A stretch of DNA of 64,000 bases. It comes from Branchiostoma floridae. Lineage: Eukaryota; Chordata; Leptocardii; Amphioxiformes; Branchiostomatidae. A program made the translations under genes and the position numbers. The stretch lies in the NCBI RefSeq assembly GCF_000003815.2, contig NC_049983.1:5577042-5641041 (forward strand), written 5' to 3'. The notes under the pieces are model-generated. The model did no database searches. It was not told the origin of the DNA and was given only the letters and a program-made list of their open reading frames with translations. Below are positions 46,436 through 59,059 of this stretch, piece after piece; positions within the stretch are counted from its first letter, which is position 1, and every line of letters starts with the position of its first letter.

Positions 46436-48375
46436 ACCTATTAATATAGTAAAAATTCAGTTTGAAGACTGCACAAGCAAATCCTAGAAGCAACAAATAA
46501 AGTTGGTATGGCCCTATAAAAAAAAACTGCTGGAAAAGACCCCTAATACTCATGACACCCCTCACTTCTATCAACCCCTGAAAAACACAAAGACTTTTTA
46601 TGGCCCTATATACTAATTGATATCCTACAACACTTACTTTACCTATGAGAAAAGAGAATATCAATGGGCATGTTGATGCAAATGACTAACTGAATATTGG
46701 CTCCAAGATCAAATACCTAAAAATTCAGTATAATTATTGGAATTATAGCAAAATTCAGTCTAAATATTGGAACAGCCTAGCATCTACATTATCAATAATC
46801 TTATTAATATGTGCATCGACATGCATTGAGACAAAATAGAATAAGCTTAAAAGCAACAAAGAGCTAAGACATAATCATTAGGCTGTAATTATGACAAGTC
46901 ATGTAAAAAAATGAATTATGTAGAATGCAGATGAGACAAGAAAGTTGCACTAGTAGAACCAAAACAGTGTTTTTTTCAGTGTTCTGATTATTGTAAAACT
47001 TATAGGTTGCAGCTTGTTTTTTCTCTATTGATAAAACAATATTGACAAATTAATGACTGTAAAAATTCAAAAGAGCATGTCTTTGTTTAATACATTGTGG
47101 ATTACAGGACTAATATAATTTAATAATAAAATTATATGTAGCATTCAACTGCAATCATTAGGAAATGGGTTCAGTCATATTGTATGAGATGTGGCATCTC
47201 AAGTAGTGCCTATTTTACTTAATATTTTAATGTCTATGCATGACTTCAGGTGATTTATTCTCATCTACGTGTATAAATCTTCTACATCACAAATGTGTCA
47301 CAAATGTGTCTGATTGTGACAAATATTTGTTGAACCTTAAAGTTTGGAAAAGACACTTAAGTTGCAGGGCATTCCAAGTTAAACGAAACTTCATTTATTA
47401 CATCATCTACTACTTATAATCATTTTAATAGCTGTGAGCATCTAAATCACACTTGTCAAAGTGACTTGCACAATGTACCTGATACTTTGTTCAGTGAGAG
47501 GTTTGAAGAGCAGACTTAGATGATGTAAAAATTAAACAATCAAGTATGCCAAGTAAGCTATACCAAATTCCTGTAAGGTACGTTGCTGCTCTATATATTC
47601 AACTATCCTAGTAATATTTTAGTTGTACATCATGAAGGACATGTTTGTTTGGTTTATTCTGTTCATGTTAGTACATGTACAATAACGCTGGATATAACCT
47701 ATAGTAAAGCCAGAGAGAAACAGAGTTGTGAAGCTAGACTTTACTTTGATATTTTGAATTTTTTTGGATAACAGCTTTTTGTTAAGCTGTTTCTTGCGAG
47801 GCATGAGCAACAAGAATTGGAGCTTTTGACAAATTGGGAACCTCTTTTTGAAAATACATTTTCAATTGGAAGTTGCTTCTTTTAGAAAATGTAAGTTTCT
47901 TGTTTATTATTATTTTATTATCGTCATCATTATAATTGTTGTTGCTATTATCATCATCATTATTATTGTTATCATAAATTATCATTTTTGTTTTTATTAG
48001 CAGTAATTCACTTTACAGACTTTTCACCTTATCCAAGTGATTTATACTACCAATTTGAAAGTATATTATGCTAATTATACGAATATATCATTCAGATTTA
48101 TAAATATGTAAGTAAGTAATTAATATACATTTGAAATTTTGGTTGACTCACTGGCTGATGCCAAGGTGCATGATGTATCTTGATACACAAAATTGACATG
48201 AAATTTTGACAAATAGTAAATTATCATAATATCAACTTGAATATTGTACAGTTGTACAATGTGACACACAAATTTGGCTTTTAAAAATAATTTTTAGAAA
48301 ATAAAAATTTATCACGATCACACCTACAGTCACTGTGTTATCATTGGAGATTTGATGTGCACTGGTCAAACCTTA
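46436..48375. other. downstream flank of LRR unit 1
   Basis: It is homologous along its length to the flank of gene 2 (55153-57250) and in part to that of gene 3 (62371-64000), for example 'agtgttctgattattgtaaa'. It contains a relic tail module at 46519-46590 (DTPHFYQPLKNTK in one frame) and an ATT-rich microsatellite at about 47905-47970. No other gene was seen. Confidence 0.65.
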
Positions 48376-48739
48376 GGCCACACCAATTTAATTTCTTGGT
48401 TCACGGATTCGCTCGCTCCTATTTTTTGGAAAAAAAAATAAAAATTACCACTCAGCAAATTTTCACCATTAATGAAACCATTCCCCAACTTTCTGGTGTA
48501 GCAAATTGGCCTTTATATTACAAGCTCCTTAAAGTGTGGGTACAGGTGCTGTTACTGTACAATAATTATAGTGTTTTTGTACTTTTTTCAAGCTGAAAAC
48601 ATCTTTTCTTTATGTTTTGGATTAGCCATTACTTTTACCCCAACCATTTTACAATTTTTATTTTTATTTTTATTTTGCCCTCCCGCTCCACATTTTCTAT
48701 GAAAAAATCCATGAACTAAGAAATCAAATTGGTGTGGCC
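48376..48739. mobile_element. GGCCACACC Harbinger-like MITE, copy 2
   Basis: TTA is on both sides (48373-48375, 48740-48742). The homologous place in unit 3 (about 57719, 'aaccttacgtttgct') has a single TTA and no element: a paralogous empty site. Confidence 0.93.
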
Positions 48740-48911
48740 TTATGTTTGCTTTAAAAAAGCTTTTCCCCATAAAATGGTCGTAGAGTGAAGGGAGAGAGGT
48801 TAAACAACTGTTAAAGGTTAAATATTCATAAAAGGTAATTCCAAAAATGGTAGCAAAAAGCAAAAGAGAGTAAACAACATACTAAATGTTAATATTCATA
48901 AAGCTCCTTTC

Positions 48912-49130
48912 AGACAATCAACTCAGCCATATAAGTCAGAATAATTTTGACATGTTTGTCAAAATTGCCATCAAAGAATGGCTACCCAGACCAGGTCCTA
49001 TCACTAAATACTAGTACAAAATGTAATATTCAATAATTGTACCGACAGCTTCAACCAAAAACTAACCCAAACAGGCTTGATTTCATGTTTTGCACCACCA
49101 TTGATGGTAGAGAAAGGCAAAGGGGAGTAA
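48912..49130 (+). repeat. truncated upstream module, unit 2
   Basis: It starts like the A and B modules ('cagacaatcaactcagccat', then 'ataag') but runs into 'gcttgatttcatgttttgca' without a splice donor. A matching truncated copy is at 57904-58080. Confidence 0.6.
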
Positions 49131-49220
49131 ACAACCTGCTACCAACCTGCAAACAATCTTCATGAATTATCAATATCTATTATGAATATTAATTATTCAT
49201 ATGGCTACAGACAATCCACT

Positions 49221-49369
49221 CAGCCATATAAAATAAGACTAATATTGAGATGTTTGTCACATGCCATGACAGAACAGGTACCCAGAGCACGTATCCAACA
49301 AGCACAACGGTAACAAAAAAGGTGACAACTAAAGCTACCAGTTTGAAAACCATTGGATAAATTTCAAAG
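49221..49369 (+). promoter_or_regulatory. unit 2 upstream module A
   Basis: CATATAAAATAAGACTAAT lies 25-30 bases before the conserved 'gatgtttgtcacatgcc'. The segment ends with donor TTTCAAAG|GTTAGT. Conserved with 40811-40949 and 58550-58710. Confidence 0.5.
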
Positions 49370-49725
49370 GTTAGTTTTTCTCTTGGCAATAGACTATATA
49401 GAGTACTATACCATGTTAGTTTAAGTAAATACAATATTAAAGACTTGTGCAATTATACCTGACATGCAGGAGTGTCATAGCCTAATCAACCAGCAGGCCA
49501 CACTGGCCCACCCATCTTGCCCCATGTTTATTCTAAATCTATTCTTTCCACGTTAGATTCTAAACTTCACATGATGATAAGATACAGATGATATTTTCCC
49601 ATAATATTGCTTGCTCCAGCAAAATGTATTCATAACATAGGTTGCCTATTTCCTTGGTTTGTACAGATTCTTTGTGACGAAGTATATTATATGCAAGGTG
49701 TCTTATCTTCTGTTATGACACTTCG

Positions 49726-50145
49726 TCAGCCAATTCCCATTTGTGAATGTTGTCATTGATAGACAACAAGACGCCACACTGACGTTTTGGAATACAATTT
49801 TTATATGAACAACTTAGTACAAGTTAGGTTTTGCCGTTGTCAAGATTCCAATCAAAGTTTGTAGAATACACTATTCCAGGAGTTAGAAGGACTGAACTGA
49901 GATCTTGAAAAACGTTTTTTTAATGACATTATCATATGCGAAAGGGCGCCGACACACATCGTCAACAATCATAACAATAGCTAAACAAACAGTGTGTGGC
50001 TTTCTGACCGTGGACGGTGTCCCCAAGCTGCCTGTAGCTTCCACCAAGGATTTTTGTCCGACAAGGTTGACGGATTGGTTTTAAAATTTTTCTATCACAT
50101 GCAGCAAATTTCCATCAATTGACAGAAAAACGGATACTGGCTATA
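49726..50145. mobile_element. diverged copy of the hAT element at 20644
   Basis: Shares 'cagccaattccca', 'cactattccaggag/actta', 'gggcgccgacaca' and 'cttccaccaaggatttttgt' with 20644-20987. About 100 extra bases are inserted near the left part, and the ends are decayed. Confidence 0.75.
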
Positions 50146-50159
50146 ACCCACCCCATGGT

Positions 50160-50640
50160 TCTATAGAACCCTGGGGTGGGTACTGATACAGAAAATTCAG
50201 GTACAAGTATGGTTCTGAGGTCCAGAGGATCAGTTCCCGGTCCGGACCTGAACCTGGACCTAATTATCTGTGAAAACTTGTGAATGGGCGGTGCCCAAAA
50301 CAATTGGACAAGGTCCATTTTGCTACAAAGGAATCTGTTTGACGGAGTATCCAACGTCTATTGGCGTTTTAAAATGCTATCACTAATGCCTCTGTTAACT
50401 TAGACCAAGTTTGACTGTAGAAACTTCGCAAGAATGACTATCAACTCTCCTTTACAATGTTACATTACTTTTGTTGTGAATAGGCCTGGAATCTCCAAAA
50501 CATGTGAACACCGGCCGGTTTAATCTGTTCATTTTCTAATTGATCCAAAATCAAGTCCACCACTTTTTAAGGTCCATTTTTTCCAAACCGATCCAACAAG
50601 AAAAAAAGCTTTGAACTGCTACACTGTACCCACCTCTAAG
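50160..50640. mobile_element. ACCGGT-type element, copy 2
   Basis: Begins GGGGTGGGTACTGATAC and ends TGTACCCACCTCTA. The interior has 'ggtccggacctgaacctgg'. It lies directly next to the diverged hAT copy. Confidence 0.65.
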
Positions 50641-50889
50641 TCTAATCTATTCATTACAATACATTTGTATTTTTAATGCACTTTTAAAATACAGCAGAAA
50701 AGTGAAAGTCTGCATCTAAAAGGTCAGTAAACAACCTGCAAAATGTTAATATTCATACGGTTTCTCTCGCACAATCAACAAAAAGGCTAATGTTTATGAT
50801 TAATGCTACCAAACATGGCTGCAGTGAAAGTAAACAACCTGCTAAATGTTATGATTATTCATAAACTGAGGTACAATTTTAGACAATCA

Positions 50890-51435
50890 ACTCAGCCATA
50901 TACCTAAGACTGACTTAGAACTGTTTTATCACACGACATCACAGAATAGGGCTGGGTATCGGTACAGCGTACCAGTACAAAACTGTTTTTTTCTTATTGG
51001 ACCGGTCCAGAAAAACCGGACCTGAAAAAATTAGGTTGCGGTAGTTGGATTAGAAAATTAACAGATTATTTTATCAGGCATTCACACGTTTTGGCACTTG
51101 CAGGTGGAAGAAAATAACAAGAGTGAAGTAGAGTAGAGTTTATAGTAATTTCTACCATATTTTACAGCCAATTGTACAGGTGCAGTTAGATTTCAAAACG
51201 CCAGTGTAAGTCTAATACTCCACCAAACAGATTTCTTTGTAGTGAAATGTACCATTGGTATGAGTCATACTGCATCAGGTCCAGGTTCAGGTCCGGACCT
51301 GGACCTGATCCTCTGGACCTGAACCGGACCTGGACCTGAATGTTCTGTACATACAGCTACCCAGGGCATAACAACACGACAACAGTGACATAAAATCCTG
51401 AGCCAACTGAAGATACCAGCTTGTAAACTTCAAAG
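50890..51435 (+). promoter_or_regulatory. unit 2 upstream module B, split by an inserted element
   Basis: The module begins 'aactcagccatatacc' and ends CTTCAAAG|GTCACT. Its text is interrupted between 'catcacagaa' and 'catacagctaccc' by the element at 50947-51352; the same words are adjacent at 42733. If this is an exon, the insertion lengthens it by about 400 bases. The donor is also weaker than its counterparts (GTCACT, not GTCAGT). Confidence 0.45.
50947..51352. mobile_element. ACCGGT-type element, copy 3, inside module B of unit 2
   Basis: Begins 'gggctgggtatcggtac' and ends 'cctgaatgttctgtac'. It contains GGACCGGTCC and GGTCCGGACC palindromes typical of the family. Confidence 0.7.
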
Positions 51436-51875
51436 GTCACTTTCTTTTGTTGACAGAATGTTATACATGTATATCGAGCAAGATAGCAAATACACATAGA
51501 CTTGATAATGTGCAGTTATGCCCGACAGTCAGGAGTGCCATAGCCTAATCAACCACCAGGCCACACCCACCACACCAGACAGAATCTTGCCACAAGTTTT
51601 AGATGCTGAAGTAACCTCACATCATGATAATAGTAACTCTAAGACTTGTTTTCCTGTATTTCTTATCCCACTGAAATATGTTTTGTTAGTACAGTTCATG
51701 TAACGTAACTTCAAACATCTTAAAGATTCTAATTTTCTTAACACTAAATGTCTTGAAACCCTTCAGACTTCCAGGGCACCTTCAAACTGTATAACATAAA
51801 GAAATAAACTTCAAAACTTTGTTCAATTTGCTCGGCATCATCGTACTTGCCTAGAGTGGTTTATGTAATATTTAT

Positions 51876-52695
51876 GTCATACCTGGGCTGCGAAAACGTT
51901 CGATACAGGTGTTCCAAACCGTGTCATAACTTTCTTTATGTCATACCTGTGACGCGAAAACGTTCGATACGGGTCTTCCGTATCAGACCGGTTCGAAAGG
52001 CGTATCATACAGGCTCCATTCGAATAAATCGAAATGTAATGCGGCGCCATCGAATGTTCGAATACCTGATTCAGACGTTGAAACATTACTTTTGCAACAC
52101 TTTTTGCTCAAAGGCACCAAATTTGTTCAACTTCTGGCGCATTTCGCATCAAAACGGGTTTTCTTAGGTGGGTATGACATAAATGAAATACAACACGGTG
52201 TATTCCAGATCACCCTCGGTCCCAGCCCTCCCGCGAGTCCGATCGCCCTCTTGCCTTTGCCCGTCGGGCGATCCGACCCACGGTCGGGCTGATAACTTGG
52301 GTGATACGGAATACACCGTGTTGTATTCTATATTTATCACACAGGCCTCGAAGTTGTATCAAACGGGCTTCCTTCAAGTAAATCAAACTATTTCGAGCGG
52401 GCCGAGTGCGGCATGGTTGCAAATTCAAATACCGGATTTGAACGTTAGAATTGCTGTTGTAACAATTTTTTGTTCGAAGACACATTTTCTCAACTTCTGG
52501 TGCATTTCATATTAAAAGTTAATGTGTATTTTGTCAGGTGAGTATGACATAATTAAAGTACAACACGGTGTACTCCGCATCACCCTCGGTCCCAGCCCTC
52601 CGGATCACCCTTTCGGCCTCCGGGCGATCCTTCCTGCAGTCGGGCTTGTACCTCGGGTGATACAGAATACACCGTGCTGTATTCTATATGTATCA
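51876..52695. mobile_element. composite of 'ggtgtattcc' hairpin elements
   Basis: Two diverged copies of the 28385 element lie head to tail. Each ends in a complete hairpin: AATACAACACGGTGTATTCC at 52188 pairs with GGAATACACCGTGTTGTATT near 52325, and 52559 pairs with about 52685. The inner arms GATCACCC/GGGTGAT and 'cgggcgatc' pair too. A small partial repeat of the first 60 bases opens the block. Confidence 0.75.
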
Positions 52696-52864
52696 TCCCT
52701 CCCAACTTGCTGAGTTTTTAAATGGCTACAATATACATTTTATGTCCCATCAGTTTTCTTCAATTCAATCAACTCAGTCATATTTTCAAGTAAGACTAAT
52801 TTGCCACATGCTATCCGTTGTCTGAGCTTCTTGTTTCTTTTTCATTTCCAGGTGACAAAACAAG

Positions 52865-55152
52865 ATGGGAAGAATGTTCCGAGAAATGCTGATTTTTCTC
52901 CTCCTCCTCCTGAGGGAGCTCAACATGCCAGAAGCTGGCTGTAGCACTAGCAAAGCTTCAGAATTCATGTGTACCAACCAGGGGCTTACTGCCATTCCTC
53001 AGAACCTACCAACATCCATCACTTCCCTAAAGTTGGAAGGAAATCAGATCACAGCCTTAAGTCAGTCAGAACTATTGAGGTATAAGAACTTGAATAGACT
53101 GGACCTGTACAGCAATAAGATCACGAAAATTGAACCTAGGGCATTCTCAAATCTTTCGAAACTAGAATTTTTGTATCTGCATAATAATAAAATAACTAAC
53201 ATTGAACCTAAGACATTCTCAAACTTGTCAAAACTCAAACGTTTGTACTTGCATAATAATAAAATAACTAACATTGAACTTGAGACATTCTCAAATCTAA
53301 CAAACCTCCAATATTTGTACCTACAATACAACCGCATAACTGATATTGAGACTGGACTATTTTCCCACCTACTCGAGCTCCGAAAACTAACCTTGTACTC
53401 CAACAAGATAACCAAGATTCATTCTGGGACATTCTCCAATCTTACCCAGCTAAATGAGTTACATCTTCACTCAAATCGCATAACTAGCATTGAGCCTGAG
53501 ACATTCTCAAATCTATTCAAGCTCAGACAACTGAGCCTGTACTCTAACAGGATCATTAAGATTCATCCTGGCATGTTCTCAAATCTTCCTCAGCTCAGTA
53601 GGTTGGAACTACAGTCAAACCGAATATCTGTCCTTCCCAAGTCTGCTCATCACACGTTGTTGTCTATTTCTTATGTTAACATTGACTACAATCCCTGGCA
53701 GTGTGACTGTAGGATGGTTCCCTTCAGAAAAGAGATGACAGGTAACCAGACATTTGAAAACCAGATAACATGTGTCAAGCCTGTCAAATTCTCAGGACAA
53801 AAGCTTAAAGATATCAATCCTGATGATCTGACCTGTAAAGAGTCAAGGATGTCAACCATGCCAAATACCCACGCCTTACTCAAATCATCTGATCATGGGC
53901 TAACGGTATCTCCTTCATTTGGCAACATGCAAAGCAATGCTGATCTGACAGCACATTCTTTAGGGTCCAATTCTGATAGACTGCCAGTTGCTACCAAAGC
54001 CGTAGTCCCCAAATCTGCAGTGTCCACATCATCTGCATTGTCCACACCATCTGCAGTGTCCGCATCATTTGCATTGTCCACATCTGTGGATTCCACATTA
54101 TCTGCAGTGTCCACATCACCTGCATTGCCAACATCATCTGCAGTGTCCCTATCATCTGCAGTGCCCACCTCATCTGCAGTGTCCACACTATCTGCAGTGC
54201 CCACCTCATCTGCAGTGCCCACACAATCTATGGTGTCACACCATCTGTGGTGTCCACACCATCTGCAGTGTCCACACCGTCTGCAGTGTCCATATCATTT
54301 GCAGTGCCCCCATCATCTGTGGATTCCACATCATCTGCAGTGTCTAGTATATCATCTTCCTTTGGCAATATCCAAAACAATGCTGAACCAACAGCACGCC
54401 CTGCTGGCTCTACTTCTGCCGAACTGACCTTATCCTCATCATCTACTTTAATGTCCCCATCTTCTTCATTTGGCAATACCAAAACCTATGCTGAATCACA
54501 GCCTCCAAAACCAACTCCACTGCTTGCAATCACTGATGCTTCAGAAAAATCAGGAGACAACAGTTATACTAAATCTGATATTAGTATCTCCCTACCCATT
54601 TTCATTGCCTCCCTTAGTGGTACAGCAGCTGGCATTGCCCTGATTGTCACCATCATTCTCACCATCTGGTACAAGAGAAAAGCTAAGAATCCTCCTTCAG
54701 GCCCAAACCCCACAGACACTTTGAGAACCCCAAACACCACAGCTACAGTAACAGTTACTGAAGTAACAGGGGGTGACAATCTGACAAGGCAGGGACAATC
54801 TCATGCTATTCCTGAGTCCTCAACAGTCAGGAATCCTTTAATGTCCCATACAACCAACCCTCCTGAAGATGACCCTCCCCCACTTCCCCCACGTCGTAAA
54901 GTTGTCGCTGTAATACATGAGAATGAGAATTCAGGTTCATATGACAATGAATCCCCCCAATTCTACCAACCTCTGAAAAAGACAGAGAATATCAACATGT
55001 CTGATAATGACACCCCTCACTTCTACAAGCCCTTGGAAAAGACCCCTGATGCCAATGACACCCCTCACTTTTACCAACCTCTGAAAAAGACAGAGACTAT
55101 AAATGGCCCTGTTGATGCCAATGACTACTTGATATTGGTCCCAAACACCTGA
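52865..55152 (+). CDS. LRR receptor gene 2: ten LRRs, mucin-like stalk with frameshift, membrane helix, four YxxL motifs
   Basis: An acceptor (tcatttccag, ending 52851) lies 13 bases before ATG 52865. Parts in order: signal peptide (MLIFLLLLL); LRR-NT; nine full 24-residue LRRs (pattern LxxLxLxxNxI) plus a cap repeat; LRR-CT (NPWQCDCRMV); long Ser/Thr/Ala/Val stalk; helix IALIVTIILTIW with stop-transfer YKRKAK; and a cytoplasmic tail. The stalk is an 18-bp DNA repeat coding STSSAV. Near 54237 one C is missing (GTGTCACACC for GTGTCCACACC), so the frame from the ATG runs to 54427 with a His/Cys-rich end. The tail continues in the other frame to 55152. Read through, it would be about 762 residues. 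Tail: PPPLPPRRK, then YQPL, YKPL, YQPL and YLIL. The missing C may be an assembly error, allele or real truncation. Confidence 0.85.
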
Positions 55153-57900
55153 AAATTCAGTCTGAAAACTGCGCATTGCCAATCTAAAAAGAAAAATAAT
55201 AATAAATAATTATTATAGAATAGCGGGTTTCACATAAATTTTGCAATTAACAGATAAGATCTAACTGATTGGTTTGCTTGGTATATCCATATACAAGTTT
55301 TTGAATACAGAATGCACATAAAAATTGAACTGTTAGTGTTACAGTGGTAAAGGCAAGTGCATTACTAGTAAGTGCACATAGACCACATTCAATATCTATT
55401 AACAAAAAAAAAAACTCCTGGAAAAGAACCCTGATACTCATGACAACGCTCACTTCTATCAACCCCTTACAGAAACAAAGATTTTTATGGTACAATACTT
55501 ACAAGTCTAATTAATATCCTACAACACTAACAACCGCTAAAAAAAGAGGCTATCAATGAGTCTGTTGATGCAAATGACTACTGAATATTGGCTCCAAGAT
55601 AAAATACCTAAAAATTCAGTCTAAATATTGGAATAGCAAAATTCAGTCTAAATATTGGACCAGCCTAGTATCTAATAGTATGTACATTATCAATAATCTT
55701 ATTATGTGCATCAACATGCATTGAAAATAAAATAGAATAATCTTAAAAACAACAAAGACCTAAGACATATCAATCATTAGGCTGTAATAAAAAAGATTGC
55801 AAACTGAATTATGTAGAATGCAGCCAAGAAAGTTGTACTATTAGAACGGTTACCAAAAACAGTGTTTTTCAGTGTTCTGATTATTGTAAAACTTATAAGT
55901 TGCAGCTTGTTTCTTCTCTATTATAAAACAATTAGACAAAGACAAATTAATGACACTGTAAAAATTCAAAAGAGCATGTTTCAATTTCAGTTTCAGTGAT
56001 TATGTGTACTTAAATTAAATGTAGCATCCAACTATATATTTTTTATACAACATTAGGAAATGTGTTCAATCATCTTGTATGAGATGTGGGATCTCAAGTG
56101 AGTGCCTACTTTACTTAATTCTTATTTTATTTTATGTCTGACTGTTAGAGAATAGTGATTTATTCTATTTAATGATTGTATAAATCTTCTACATCACAAA
56201 TGCGTCTGATTGTAACAATTATTTGCCAGGTCCTTGGAAAAGCCACTAAGTCATTCAAGGTATTACAAGTTAAATGAAACTTCATTCATTAGTTCATCTA
56301 TACATATTTCAATAGCTGTGTGCATTTAAAAAAAATCACACTAGTCAAAGTAACTTGTATAATGTATCTGATACTTTGTTTAGTGAGAGGTTTGAAGAGC
56401 AGACTGAGATGATGTAAAACCTTTCAACACTTAAGCAGGGAAAAAAAGCTATACAATGCAAGTATGCTGCTGCTGTCAGAAGTATATTTAACTATGATCC
56501 TAGTCTGTAAAATTTCAGTTATATATCGTGAACTAAACAATATGTTTGTTTGGCTTATTCAGTTCACATTACATTGTACAATTATTAAACATTGGATATA
56601 ACCTATAGTGAAGGCAAAGAGAAATAGAGTTGTAAAGCTAGTCTTAAGTTTGATGTTGTGAATTTTTTATGACAGCTTTTTTTTGTTGTTTCTTTTGAGA
56701 CATGTGCAAAAACAATTAGAGAGTTAGCAGCTTTCAACAAACTTGGAACCTCTTTTTAAATCAGATTTCTGCATTCTGGAAGTTGCTTATTTTAGAAAAT
56801 GTAATTTTCTTGTTTCTATTATTGTTATTTCAGTCTATTATTATCACTATTATTATTACTACTATTATAAATATTATTATTATTATTTTATTACCAGTAA
56901 TTCACTTTCACTTTTCACCTTCTCTTGTGATTTATACCATGTATATTACGCTAATTATACCACAATCACAGATTTTTGAATATGAAGCCTAAACTATCAG
57001 AAGCATAATACTTTACTTATCAACAATTAAAGTAAAGTTTGACATTTTGGTTGACTCACTGGCTGATGCCAAGGTGCATGATGTGTCTTGATACACACAA
57101 TTGACATGAAAATTTACAAATTTATAATATAATTATATCATCTTGAATATTGTTGCACATGATGTGACAGACAAAGCTTTTACAAAATAAGAAAATAAAG
57201 ATTTATCACATGATCACAGCCACCTAAATGTACACTGTGCTATCATTGGACCCTGCTTTAAAATCAAATAGTAATATCATCCTTCATTCAGATTTACAAT
57301 ACATGATTTTTTTCCCTTTTAGAATAATTCATCACTAAAAGGACTAATAAATACTTTTGGCTCAGTCTCTAATATCAGGTGCATTTTAGAAATGATATCA
57401 AATTTTGTGTGTAAGCCAGCATAACTGTACTTCAGTATTCTGATAAGCTTAATGCAGACGCTATAGGCATAGCTAGTTATGTTACATCACTCTAAATAGA
57501 TTATTACAAGACGGTATGTGGTCCTGAGTGGTCTTCTTGCCGTGGGCACATGTGACAGTATTATGATATATATATTATACAGCTCTTTCAAACATACTTG
57601 ATTCCAACATTTTTGGGAGATTAAAAAAAAAGAATTCTTTATAAGTTACAGTATTTGACTGCCACTGTGCAGTTGGAGGTTGAATGTATATAGGTTGGTT
57701 GTATATATACACTTGTCGAACCTTACGTTTGCTAAAAAAGTATTTTTGACTTTTCCTCATAAAATGGTCGTAAAGTGAAGGGAGAGAGAGCATAAACAAC
57801 CTGTTAAATGTTAAATATTCATAAAGCTTATTCGAAAAATGGTACCAAAAAGCAAAAGAGAGTAAACAACATACTAAATGTTAATATTCATAAAGATCCT
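55153..57900. other. downstream flank of LRR unit 2
   Basis: Homologous to 46436-48370. It contains a relic tail module at 55412-55470 (AHFYQPLTE in one frame), an ATT microsatellite at about 56817-56890 and the empty site for the GGCCACACC element at about 57719. No other gene was seen. Confidence 0.65.
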
Positions 57901-57903
57901 TTC

Positions 57904-58080
57904 AGACAATCAACTCAGCCATATACGTAAGAATAATTTCGAGCTGTTTGTTGGTCACATCACAGAACGGCTACCCAGATCGAGCATTTTATTCAACAAT
58001 TTATTGTAAGCACAACATCAACAAAAACTTCCCAAACAATCAACCAAACAGGCTTAGATTTATGTTTTGCACTGCCATTA
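57904..58080 (+). repeat. truncated upstream module, unit 3
   Basis: Starts 'cagacaatcaactcagcc', then 'atatacgtaag', and runs to 'atgttttgcactgcca' without a splice donor, as in unit 2 at 48912. Confidence 0.6.
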
Positions 58081-58439
58081 GGCCACACCAATTTAATTTC
58101 TTGGTTCACGGATTTTTTCATAAAAAATATGGAGCGAAAGGGCGAAATGAAAATAAAAATAAAAATGGTTGGGGTAAAGGTAACGGCTAATCCAAAACAT
58201 AAGGAAAAAAAGTGTTCAGCTTGAAAAAAGTACAAAAACACTATTATTGTACAGTAACAGCACCCGTATCCACACTTTAAGGAGCTTATAATATAAAGGC
58301 CAATTTGCTACACCAGAAAGTTGGTGAATGGTTTCATTAATGGTGAAAATTTGCTGAGTGGTAATTTTTATTTTCATTTTATTTTCCAAAAAATACGAGC
58401 GAGCGAATCCGTGAACCAAGGAATTAAATTGGTGTGGCC
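58081..58439. mobile_element. GGCCACACC Harbinger-like MITE, copy 3, inverted orientation
   Basis: TTA lies on both sides (58078-58080, 58440-58442). In unit 2 the same place (about 49095-49110, 'ccattgatggtag') is uninterrupted. Its interior is the reverse complement of copies 1 and 2. Confidence 0.93.
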
Positions 58440-58549
58440 TTAATGGTAGAAAAAGGCAAAAGGGAGTAAACAACCTGCTGTAATCTTTATGAATTATCAA
58501 TATTTATTATGAATATTGATATTCATACGGCTACAGACTATCCACTCAG

Positions 58550-58710
58550 CCATATGAATAAGACTAATTTGAGCTGTTTTTCACATGCCATCACAGAACA
58601 GGTACCCCAAAAAAGCACGTATCCAACAAGCATAACGGCAACAAAGAACTTTACTGTGAAAAGGTGCCAACTGAAGCTACCAATTTGAAAACATTGGATA
58701 AACTTCAAAG
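58550..58710 (+). promoter_or_regulatory. unit 3 upstream module A
   Basis: CATATGAATAAGACTAAT, then 'gagctgtttttcacatgcc', then a conserved segment ending ACTTCAAAG|GTTAGT. The TATA-like word is weaker than in units 1 and 2. Confidence 0.45.
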
Positions 58711-59059
58711 GTTAGTTTTTTTGTTGGCATTATAGAGGTCTATACATTAAGTATAGTTAATACATAGACTAATGTGCAATTAATAATGCCTGACATGCCA
58801 TGACAGCCTAATCAACCACCATGCTGCACCCACCACACCAGACACACAATCTTGCCCCAAGTTTTTAATTCTGAAGTAACATTACAACCGTGATGATAAC
58901 ATACTGTAACTGTTGTTTTTCCCATATATCGCTTGCTCCACTGTAATGTATTTGTAGTCAAAACGTAGGTTGACAGTGGATTGCTATTCCACTGGCAGTG
59001 GTCTGTGTGTTCTCCCATACTCTTCCTCAAATGTTAAGTGCTAATTCTAAAGTTTAACA

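Noticed and set aside
53893-54222. Minus-strand Asp/Ala-rich frame (ADDVDTAD repeats)
   Set aside because: It is the antisense shadow of the STSSAV stalk repeat of LRR gene 2.
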